Source: Paraburkholderia metrosideri (GTDB taxonomy: Bacteria; Pseudomonadota; Gammaproteobacteria; Burkholderiales; Burkholderiaceae). From it: a stretch of DNA of 64,000 nucleotides. The notes beneath the pieces were generated by a model, which did no database searches, was not told the origin of the DNA, and saw nothing but the letters and a program-made list of their open reading frames with translations. Below are positions 45,372 to 53,109 of this stretch, in pieces. Made by a program: the position numbers and the translations under genes. Position 1 is the stretch's first letter; every line of letters starts with the position of its first letter. The DNA is taken from positions 62,001 to 126,000 of the forward strand of contig NZ_CAJHCP010000007.1 of the NCBI RefSeq assembly GCF_904848625.1, in the 5' to 3' direction.

Positions 45372-46331
45372 ATGTGCTACTCAGCTCAAGTCTGGGCGGA
45401 CTATCGCCGGTATGTGCGGATGTTCGGCGCGCACATGGACATTGCCGAGTTCGCGCGCCTCTATTTCCTGCAGGCCGAAGGGAGCGGCGCAAAGACGCCG
45501 AAGGCATTCGACGATGCGTTCCGCGACCCGCAGACCGACGACGAGCGTGAGATACGGCAACTCATCGACACGACCTGCGCCCAGCAGAAAACGAAACTTG
45601 AGCAGGAGCTCTTCAAGCAGCGCACCCGACTGACGGAAGCCGAGCGCAAGCTGGAATCGAAGGTGACGAAGGCTGCGACCGAAAGCCGACGCATCGCTAC
45701 CGACAAAATCGAGGCCGCGCTACGCCGCATTGAAGACGTCAACCGGACCGACTCGAAGCCTCGCGATTCCCGCATCTTTCCGGGGTGGTACGCGCCGGTG
45801 CTGGTGATGGAGAACGGCGAATATGTCGTCAAGCCGATGCGCTACCAGTGCCGGGTCGCGGGCACGCCGGCCAGTTTCGATATGAAATATCCCGGAACAT
45901 ACAATGCGCGCAAAGATTCATTGGATGGCTTCTGGAAGTCGTGCTTTGGTCAAACGCATGGCGTGATGCTCGTCGAGGTCTTCTACGAGAACGTGAAGAG
46001 GGCAAAGATGGAAGGCACTCTTCTTGAGACGCACAATAAGGACGAGAACGTCGTCCTCGAGTTTCAACCGAGCAACCGGCAAGTGATGCACGTTGCCTGC
46101 CTGTGGTCGCGATGGACTAAGCCGGGTGAGCCCGACCTGTTGTCGTTCGCGGCCATTACCGATGACCCGCCGCCGGAGATTGAAGCGGCCGGCCATGACC
46201 GGTGCATCATTCCCATCAAGCCCGAGAACATTGAAGCGTGGCTGAATCCGGAAGCATCAAGCCTGGATGCGATGTACGCCATCCTTGATGACAAGGACCG
46301 GCCTTACTACGAGCACAAGCTCGCGGCGTGA
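45372..46331 (+). CDS. SOS response-associated peptidase (SRAP, HMCES/YedK family)
   Basis: A 319-aa SRAP protein that would crosslink to abasic sites in single-stranded DNA. The catalytic Cys2 (MCYSAQ), the Asn in TYNARKDSL, the Glu in VMLVEVFYE and the His in AGHDRCIIPI are present. A coiled-coil, charged insertion (about 40-118) makes it longer than YedK (222 aa) and is seen in related beta-proteobacterial proteins. GGAGG precedes the ATG and a LexA box lies upstream. It functionally fits with the adjacent mutasome. Confidence 0.92.
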   Translation: MCYSAQVWADYRRYVRMFGAHMDIAEFARLYFLQAEGSGAKTPKAFDDAFRDPQTDDEREIRQLIDTTCAQQKTKLEQELFKQRTRLTEAERKLESKVTKAATESRRIATDKIEAALRRIEDVNRTDSKPRDSRIFPGWYAPVLVMENGEYVVKPMRYQCRVAGTPASFDMKYPGTYNARKDSLDGFWKSCFGQTHGVMLVEVFYENVKRAKMEGTLLETHNKDENVVLEFQPSNRQVMHVACLWSRWTKPGEPDLLSFAAITDDPPPEIEAAGHDRCIIPIKPENIEAWLNPEASSLDAMYAILDDKDRPYYEHKLAA

Positions 46332-46452
46332 GCCAACGCCACCGGAGTAGGCGCCGTGAGACCGACCAGTCGAGAAACTCGGCTACTCGGCGCTGCTCGC
46401 CTAGACCGAAATGCTGCTTCCGCTCCGGACTTGCTTTTGGGAGCTGCTGACG

Positions 46453-47925
46453 TTATAGCCAATGAGCGCCTTTGCGGGATTGCGCGCCATAGCCAGCTGG
46501 TAAAATGACCATGTTTGGAATGAAATTTTTCATCGGTGGCCCACGCCAGAAGTCGGACGAAGTCTCGTCGATGACTATCACCTGGTCCTTACTATCCACC
46601 GGCCCCAGCGCGTGTAGAACGATTGCGATAACAGCTTTCATCGACTCCATGCGCTCAACGGATGAGATAACTTTTTTCCTTCGTTGAGCCTCAACACCAG
46701 GGCCTTCCAACGTCTCAAATGCGACATGCAGGACAGCGAGTTGGTCGTTGGGAAGCTGGCGTACGGCGCGCGCTATTGTGGTCTTCACGTCCCGTGCTTT
46801 CCGCTCGATTGCATCGTCCGCATCGCAACTGAACGTCGCTCCACTCGCCCAATCCACTGTGTTGAGAAACGTCGAAAAATAGCCGGGAGTTTCGCTTGAG
46901 TCTTTTCTCTCGCCATCCACCGACAGTGACGTAATCGCATTTTCTGGGACCCAGTCGCCGCCGAGCAAATGGCGCAACTTCGAGCCAGCCAACTTCAATG
47001 AGCTCCATTTGAGGTCAGAATCGAGTGCTTTACGGTCAATCAGTCGCACCCGAACAGTAGCATTTTCGTCGGATGAAGTTGCGTCGTTATCTATAAGTGG
47101 CAGTAGCCCTGCAATTCGCTTGGACAACCAGTCGTTCGGCAAGGTCTCTAATCTGGCGTGCGCCACGACGTCCAGCCAAACCGATTGGCCCTGTTCGCGC
47201 AAGGACGGAACGGCTTCTTCCCAATGGAGCCTCCAAAGCGCCTCCTCTTCAATCGCATACTGAGACCGCGACGACATTCGCTTGCATTCGACCAGAAGTT
47301 TTACCCCGGACCGTTCAACGCGCATATCGGGTGTCGGGTCACCACCTTCCGGGAGGAACTCCACAGTCCATCCCAATTCGGCATACGAGAGCGCCACAAT
47401 CACTTCGAATATGAACCCGTCAGGCTCGCGCTTGCGGTCTGTCATCGTCTCTCGCAGCTTGGCATCAAGATTCTTAACGGACCCTGCATATTGCAGTTTG
47501 CGTCCAATCACCCCTATGAATGGCAGCGTTCGCGAGGAGTAGTATGTCGGCATCTCGTACGGGCGAGCGATAGCCAACTCGCATAAATAGAGATACCACG
47601 CGATGGTGTCGTCGAACGCAAGCAAGGGCGCATCGACGTAGCCCATGAGCTCGGCAGATTTTCTCTGAAACTCCGCGGCGATGGCATCGCGTCGGGTGAG
47701 CCAGGCGTCGACTCCGATTTGAGCAACAAAAGCATCGAAGGCGCGGCGCAACACGACTGGGTCGGGTTCCGAAACTTCGACGTCGGAATCTTCTGCGGTC
47801 AGCGTGGACACCTTCGCCCATGTTGAATGGGTACGCATGAGGCTCTTAAGGCGGCGCTCGTTCTCGCTCATTTCACTAACTGGCTTGGTCACGGTATCGT
47901 TGTCAGTGGGTCGTAACGTGTTCAC
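46453..47925 (-). CDS. PD-(D/E)XK nuclease-like protein
   Basis: A 490-aa protein (GTG at 47925; the ATG at 47871 is a possible alternative). The segment GFIFEVIVALSYAELGW, then PTPDMRVERSGVKLLVECKR, has the order Glu...Asp-(13)-Glu-X-Lys (Asp near 202, Glu-X-Lys near 216-218) expected for a restriction-endonuclease-like core. The remainder is unrecognised. It follows a TcmP gene by 27 bp on the same strand, indicating an operon. A nuclease effector paired with a TcmP protein is plausible. Confidence 0.68.
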   Translation of the reverse strand: MNTLRPTDNDTVTKPVSEMSENERRLKSLMRTHSTWAKVSTLTAEDSDVEVSEPDPVVLRRAFDAFVAQIGVDAWLTRRDAIAAEFQRKSAELMGYVDAPLLAFDDTIAWYLYLCELAIARPYEMPTYYSSRTLPFIGVIGRKLQYAGSVKNLDAKLRETMTDRKREPDGFIFEVIVALSYAELGWTVEFLPEGGDPTPDMRVERSGVKLLVECKRMSSRSQYAIEEEALWRLHWEEAVPSLREQGQSVWLDVVAHARLETLPNDWLSKRIAGLLPLIDNDATSSDENATVRVRLIDRKALDSDLKWSSLKLAGSKLRHLLGGDWVPENAITSLSVDGERKDSSETPGYFSTFLNTVDWASGATFSCDADDAIERKARDVKTTIARAVRQLPNDQLAVLHVAFETLEGPGVEAQRRKKVISSVERMESMKAVIAIVLHALGPVDSKDQVIVIDETSSDFWRGPPMKNFIPNMVILPAGYGAQSRKGAHWL

Positions 47926-47952
47926 ATGTGTTGCAGAGAGTCGGCATCGGCG

Positions 47953-48786
47953 TCACATACCTGGGAACGACTGCTGCTTCGCTGCCGGCAACGCAGCGGT
48001 ATTCCAGAGCTTGGTCGCAAGTGGATGGCGGGCAAGATGGATAAGGCGATACAGCGGCCCCTTGTTCATGTTGACGAATAGCGGTTTGGATTGCGCAACC
48101 TGCATCTTGGTAAGGTCTGTCACGAGTGACTCCCAATACTCCAGGTACGCACCGACCTGCTCGCGCTTCGGAACCTCTCTCAACCGCAGCTTGCTGCGCC
48201 AACCCGGCGCGGCGGCATCCAACCTCGAACTGGCCAGATTGAAGTCGCCCCCAATGTTTCGTTGAACGTCCATGACGCTGAAGTGAATCAGTAGGTCGAT
48301 GTTCGGTCGCGCCGCGAGCTTGCGGATAATCTCGAAGTCGAGGTGCTCGATATTGAACGGGTCGAGGAAGGCGAAATGCAGTCCCCGAGGCAGCTTGCCG
48401 AGCACTTGGTCTACGGTCTTGGATGCGCTACCTACATAGGCCTGTACCGTGGCACCTGCGTCGCGAAGTCGCGCAGAACAAGCCTCCACGCTTCCCGCGT
48501 CGGCATCAGCGATGAACATCTCGTTGAACGGCACGCCTCCTCGCTCTGACATGCGCCACGCCGACAGGACGCCACCGTCAGATATAACACCAGACTCACG
48601 GTTCAGTACGCGTCCCGGCCCAGAGAAAAGGTCGATAAACGAGGCATAGGGCCACTTCGCCCGAGCCTTTCGCGCCGCATCCACATATCGTGACAGTGCA
48701 ACGTGCTTGTCTTCCGACCAGGGACCAACCTTCATCACCGGCAAACCGTCTGCCGGGTCGATGACAATCTCGTCGTCGTTTTTCAT
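47953..48786 (-). CDS. tcmP: Three-Cys-motif partner protein (TcmP) 1
   Basis: A 277-aa protein of the TcmP family, named from its frequent pairing with the DUF5131 three-Cys protein. Characteristic blocks are ASFIDLFSGPGRV (methyltransferase-like), EMFIADADAGSV, LHFAFLDPFNIEHLDF and DLLIHFSVMDVQRN. The fold is related to Rossmann-like methyltransferases, but activity is unproven. It is the first gene of a minus-strand pair with a PD-(D/E)XK protein and is divergent from a second TcmP gene. Confidence 0.85.
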   Translation of the reverse strand: MKNDDEIVIDPADGLPVMKVGPWSEDKHVALSRYVDAARKARAKWPYASFIDLFSGPGRVLNRESGVISDGGVLSAWRMSERGGVPFNEMFIADADAGSVEACSARLRDAGATVQAYVGSASKTVDQVLGKLPRGLHFAFLDPFNIEHLDFEIIRKLAARPNIDLLIHFSVMDVQRNIGGDFNLASSRLDAAAPGWRSKLRLREVPKREQVGAYLEYWESLVTDLTKMQVAQSKPLFVNMNKGPLYRLIHLARHPLATKLWNTAALPAAKQQSFPGM

Positions 48787-48906
48787 GGGGACGCTTTTTC
48801 TCGTATTTCAGCGCTCAGTAGGAAGTGAAATAGTATGCCGTGATTTCGAAATAACTACTAAAACCTGATAATCTTTTGAGAGACCAAGGGCCCCATAAAA
48901 CCAAGA

Positions 48907-50172
48907 ATGGCGAAGACAGAAGACAAGTATTTCTGGCAGGTTGGGCATCGTCCACCGATTCTTGACCAGCACAGTGCCGTCAAGCATTCGATTGTCGAAC
49001 AGTACGTTCAGCAGTACATCGAAACCCTGATGAGTATGCCTACTATGCCCAAACTAACTTTGACGTTAGTGGACGGTTTCGCTGGTGGCGGGGAATACCT
49101 TAACGACAAAGCTGAGTCGGTCGACGGCACGCCACTGCTTATGATGCGCGGCGCATATTTGGCCCGTGCCAACCTGAACGTTGGTCGACGTACACTGCGC
49201 GAGGTCGATGCTGAGTTTTTCTTTGTGGAGAAGAAACCACAATCTGCAGAGTATCTGAGTCAGCATCTGGAAAAACGGCGAGTTGAAGGCGCGGTCGCGC
49301 AACAGGACTTCGCGCGGTCGAAAGTGTTGAAGGGTGGCTTTCTTGACGAACTACCGGGAATCGTGAAGCGCATCAAAGAGCGCAAAGGCGGTAACCGGGC
49401 GATTTTTCTGCTCGACCAGTACAGCTATAACGCCGTTCCGATGGAAAAGCTGCGGTGGCTGATGACAGAGTTGCCAAACGCAGAGGTCATCATGACCTTC
49501 AACGTCGACTCGCTCCTCACCTACATCAGTGACACTGAGCCGAATCGCAAGGCTGTTCGGGGAATCGGCATCGAGAAATACATTCCTTGGACCCAACTCG
49601 GCCAAATCAAAGCGGAGCATGGACGGGCCGCGCTCCAGCGCTACGTCGCGCACGGCATCAAGACTGAAACGGGTGCGCCGTACATGACCCTGTTCTTCGT
49701 CCGGCCAGACTCGGCGAATCCTTGGAGCTACTGGCTCGTGCACCTGTCGCGGCAGTACAAGGCTCATGACGTGATGAAGTCGCTGCACTGGGAGCATTCG
49801 AGCGAGTTCGGTCATGAGCTCGAGCCTGGGCTCTTCATCCTCGGCTATGACCCAAAACGGGACGAGCAATACACCGGGCAGTCCATCCTTTTCGATACCG
49901 GCGGCGCACAGCTCTGCATTGAGACGTTGAAGGATGACCTTGGCCGGGTACTATCGAGCCGACAGGAACCGCTCACATTGCGGCAGTTGCTGACCGAACA
50001 TATCTCGAACACCATCGCCGATGAAGCGCGGCTAAAGATGGTCATCCGGGGTTTGCACGCCGAAGGCAACATCGTGGTGTCGAACAAGGAAGACAGGGCG
50101 CGGCGGCCATCAAAGCACTACAACGCGTCCGACATCATCGAATACTCGCCACAGCGGCGCTTCTTCACGTAA
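48907..50172 (+). CDS. tcmP: Three-Cys-motif partner protein (TcmP) 2
   Basis: A 421-aa TcmP-family protein, divergent from TcmP 1 and only weakly similar to it. It has LTLVDGFAGGGEYLN, EFFFVEKKPQSAEYL, RAIFLLDQYSYNAVPMEKL and EVIMTFNVDSLLTYI, plus a longer C-terminal region (about 300-421) with a winged-helix-like end. It converges with, and overlaps by 8 bp, the DUF5131 gene, its usual genomic partner. Confidence 0.87.
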   Translation: MAKTEDKYFWQVGHRPPILDQHSAVKHSIVEQYVQQYIETLMSMPTMPKLTLTLVDGFAGGGEYLNDKAESVDGTPLLMMRGAYLARANLNVGRRTLREVDAEFFFVEKKPQSAEYLSQHLEKRRVEGAVAQQDFARSKVLKGGFLDELPGIVKRIKERKGGNRAIFLLDQYSYNAVPMEKLRWLMTELPNAEVIMTFNVDSLLTYISDTEPNRKAVRGIGIEKYIPWTQLGQIKAEHGRAALQRYVAHGIKTETGAPYMTLFFVRPDSANPWSYWLVHLSRQYKAHDVMKSLHWEHSSEFGHELEPGLFILGYDPKRDEQYTGQSILFDTGGAQLCIETLKDDLGRVLSSRQEPLTLRQLLTEHISNTIADEARLKMVIRGLHAEGNIVVSNKEDRARRPSKHYNASDIIEYSPQRRFFT

Positions 50173-50914
50173 GCAATACGCGCTCTGGCATGTCGTCCCA
50201 GGTCCGACCGTCGAGGAGGCGTCCGTTCGCCCCCTTTGAGCGCCGGACGCCATCGCGGCCCCATGCCCCCCATTGCTTGAAGAAGAACTTCACGCCTTGT
50301 TCTTCGCATTGGAGCTTGACGTTGTGCACCCATTCTTCCCGCATCGGACGCGCCTTCGGTCCGGATTCCCCGCCGACGATGACCCAGTCGATATTCTCAA
50401 GATTGAGGGTGCCAATGTCTTCGAGAAGAGGCTCGACTGACAGGAAGCGTACGCCGCCTTCTACCTCACGCAGCTCATCGATACGAGGCACACCATACTT
50501 GCGGTCCTCTACGGTCACGCCGAGCCAGGCGTTCACAGGAATGTCCCTGCGACTGCAGTAGCTCGCGAGGCGCTCCGCACGCTTCGTGAGAATCTGGAAG
50601 GTGTGTTGCGGACAGGCTCGAATAGAGTCGAACACCTGTGTGATGTAGGCATCCGGAACGGAGCGGTGAAACAAGTCGGACATCGAGTTGACGAAGTACA
50701 CCGTCGGGCTCTTACGCTTCAACGGCTCGTCGAGGCGACCCGGCAGGATATTCAGCCTGAAGCCGTTCTCGTAGCCAGGCGTTCCCATGGCGTGCAGGCG
50801 CTTCGCCATCCCTTCGGCGTAGCAGTTTTTGCAGCCCTTGGAGATTTTCGTGCAGCCCACCGTTGGGTTCCACGTGCGCTCGGTCCACTCAATTTTGCTT
50901 TGCCCACCGCTCAT
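50165..50914 (-). CDS. DUF5131 (phage Gp37/Gp68-like) three-Cys protein
   Basis: A 249-aa protein with the N-terminal cysteine motif C-x6-C-x2-C (NPTVGCTKISKGCKNCYA; Cys 21, 28 and 31) followed by a TIM-barrel-like region (VYFVNSMSDLFH; FQILTKRAERL; WLGVTVED; FLSVEPLLEDIG; WVIVGGESGPKARPM). The family resembles radical-SAM proteins and is common in phages and islands. The start has GAGAGG upstream. A LexA box lies 157 bp upstream. Partner of the TcmP protein encoded head-on. Confidence 0.88.
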   Translation of the reverse strand: MSGGQSKIEWTERTWNPTVGCTKISKGCKNCYAEGMAKRLHAMGTPGYENGFRLNILPGRLDEPLKRKSPTVYFVNSMSDLFHRSVPDAYITQVFDSIRACPQHTFQILTKRAERLASYCSRRDIPVNAWLGVTVEDRKYGVPRIDELREVEGGVRFLSVEPLLEDIGTLNLENIDWVIVGGESGPKARPMREEWVHNVKLQCEEQGVKFFFKQWGAWGRDGVRRSKGANGRLLDGRTWDDMPERVLLT

Positions 50915-51284
50915 TATTCAACCTCTCAATTTGATTGCGATTTTATCGGGCTTCCTGCTGGTGCTACGAAATAGCCATGTTTCCGTCATGTGCTCGCATC
51001 TTCTCGCTGCGCGAAAGCAACGGCACACCCGCCCTTGCGGCGGTTCCGCCTTCGCAGTATAGAGTTATAGCTGTATATTCATACAGTAAAGTAACAAAAA
51101 ATGTTTCCCGGTCTGGACGCGGGCCATGCATCCGGGATGCATGGGCAAACAGAGTCTCGGGGGAATCGACCGCGCCAAACGGATCGGGACGTCCGACCAA
51201 CAGCGTGGTGACGAAGCGGGGTATTTGATACCGACCATATTTGGCTCAAGAAAGCCGGCGCATGCTCATAGGAACATGAAGACG
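50915..51284. other. Intergenic region between DUF5131 and the 72-aa gene
   Basis: Contains the LexA box at 51071-51086 and, on the minus strand just beyond it, TATAAC-like promoter sequence. No other gene or hairpin was recognised. Confidence 0.4.
51071..51086. promoter_or_regulatory. Third LexA/SOS box
   Basis: CTGT-N8-ACAG (spacer ATATTCAT). It lies between the divergent DUF5131 gene and the 72-aa protein gene. On the minus strand it is followed by TATAAC, which would suit a promoter firing toward DUF5131. Confidence 0.8.
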
Positions 51285-51503
51285 ATGCAACAGGCTACCT
51301 ATAAAGGTTACGTGCTATGGGGTCACGCTATTGAGCAGCAGGATGAGGTCCTAGCGCTCAAGCGATACGCCGCGAGCGGGACGATTACGCGGGACCGTAA
51401 ATTCGTGGAGGCCTCTGGCATCCTCGGTGTCTTCGATACCGACGAGGAAGCGCAGGAAGTCGCACTGTCGTGGACGCGGGCGTGGGTCGACTCGCATGAA
51501 TAA
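51285..51503 (+). CDS. 72-aa small protein, paralogue of the one at 33.0 kb
   Basis: A 72-aa protein (YKGYVLWGHAI; ASGILGVFDTDEEAQE; AWVDSHE) matching the 32825-33043 product along its whole length. The ATG at 51285 gives exactly the same length; an ATG at 51276 is also possible. It lies about 200 bp downstream of a LexA box. Function unknown. The gap 51504-51816 contains no other recognised gene. Confidence 0.72.
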   Translation: MQQATYKGYVLWGHAIEQQDEVLALKRYAASGTITRDRKFVEASGILGVFDTDEEAQEVALSWTRAWVDSHE

Positions 51504-51816
51504 CCCGGAGGGCACTAATAGGGCATTTGAAATGACAGGACACAGGGTAAGCAAGGCCTCAGCCGCGCCTGAGGAAGCCATGGCTTGCTCGATGGGTGGT
51601 CAGCTCAGTGTGCAAGCGCGGGCTGAGTTAATGTCTCCGCGCCAAATCGTGTACCGATGTTCGACAAAAAGCGTCGCAAGCCCTAGAGCGCAGGAAGTCC
51701 CGATTAGCGGCGGGGACCGAAAGCGATGCCATTTCGTCATCCCTCCTCGACTGCTCAGATACAATTTCGTAGCCTCTCCGGCCAGATGCTCGCTAAATGT
51801 GTATAGGAAAACCCAA

Positions 51817-53109
51817 ATGAAAATGCCGGCCCCAGACATTGAGAGCATCGAGACTGCTGTAAGGTCGCTCGATACCCATGACGGCACGGAACTAGTTATA
51901 AGCCCGGCAGGGTCCAGCGTGACATCTTTCTGCGCGGAAGCTGCCCTTCTGCAATTTGTGGTGACGTGGGCACGACGAAACCAGTCGTCGGCCGTCGCTG
52001 CGTTCTCCGGCCTTGACGGCGCAGCAGAGCACTTCGAAGCAAGCCTTCAAAAACAGCTGGGGCTCCCATACGTGTTGGCAGCCTGGGTGCTGGCAACACA
52101 GTTGTTGGACGCGAATGGCCACGTGCTGAAGCGACGCGAGGCAAAGGGCTTTGCCGCGTTCCTCGACGCAATGGACGACTTCGAATTCCAGAGGACCCAT
52201 GAGACGGCAGAGAGCAGAGCCAACCTCGTATGCGTACAGGGTAGCAAACGGGAATTCATCCGACCGTTCTATGAACAGGTCAAGTCCAGCTGGCGCGTAA
52301 GACCGGAAGGTGACGTCCGAGTTGTAATTCAGGACATTCTTGTCCAGCTTGCTGAAAACTGGCACGCCAAATACCTTCGGGAAGTCGCCGACCCCTTGGC
52401 TCACCTCGTGCGAGAGCTGGTAGAAAACTCAGATTGGTGGTCACGTTCAGACCACCGTGGTGTGGAGTATGACAAAGGTGTTCGCGCGGTCACGCTTCGC
52501 CTCCACGATATTGATGACGACAACCTGCACATGTTCGCGGGCGGCAATTCCCATATTCAGAGCTACCTCCTGCACAATCTGACGACGCATCCCCGAGCGA
52601 AAACGGATGACCAGCCCAGCTCGCATGCTGGCATCGTGCGAAAACTGAGCTTCATGGAACTCACGATGGTCGACTCCGGACCGGGATTGGCTCGTCGTTG
52701 GCTTGCAAGTCGGCCGGAGGACAAGAGGTCTGTCGACCATCTAACGGACATCTCTTTGTCCGATGAGGAGGAGGCAGTCATCGAATGCTTCAAGAAATGG
52801 CGAACGACTTCAGGAAATTCGCTGCGCGGCGTTGGCCTATTTAGCGTAGCAAGCCTGCTGAAAAAGCGAAACGGATTTTTAAGGCTACGTACAGGGCGTC
52901 TCGGATTTCTCTTTGGCACTCAGTCGGCTATCTCGGGTATCGAGACGGAATTGAGAAAGCACGACACTTCCGTCGACTACATCAAATTCAAAGACGGCAC
53001 TCATATCTTCTTGCAGCAGGGAAAAATGGAATTCTTTCTCCGACCGTGGTCGCAGAAAGAACTTGGCGCGGTTGAAGGAACCGCTTACTCAATCCTGCTC
53101 CCGGTGTGA
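51817..53109 (+). CDS. GHKL (Hsp90-like) ATPase-domain protein
   Basis: A 430-aa protein whose middle carries a GHKL ATP-binding fold: N-box LVRELVENSDWW (about 195-206), G1 box MVDSGPGLARRW (about 284) and G2 box RGVGLFSVASLL (about 336). The N-terminal 190 residues are helical and unrecognised. No histidine-kinase phospho-acceptor is seen, so it is more like the MORC/TopoVI-type or Hsp90-like ATPases of conflict systems. The start at 51817 has AGGA upstream. Its stop overlaps the next gene by 4 bp (GTGA). Confidence 0.75.
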   Translation: MKMPAPDIESIETAVRSLDTHDGTELVISPAGSSVTSFCAEAALLQFVVTWARRNQSSAVAAFSGLDGAAEHFEASLQKQLGLPYVLAAWVLATQLLDANGHVLKRREAKGFAAFLDAMDDFEFQRTHETAESRANLVCVQGSKREFIRPFYEQVKSSWRVRPEGDVRVVIQDILVQLAENWHAKYLREVADPLAHLVRELVENSDWWSRSDHRGVEYDKGVRAVTLRLHDIDDDNLHMFAGGNSHIQSYLLHNLTTHPRAKTDDQPSSHAGIVRKLSFMELTMVDSGPGLARRWLASRPEDKRSVDHLTDISLSDEEEAVIECFKKWRTTSGNSLRGVGLFSVASLLKKRNGFLRLRTGRLGFLFGTQSAISGIETELRKHDTSVDYIKFKDGTHIFLQQGKMEFFLRPWSQKELGAVEGTAYSILLPV

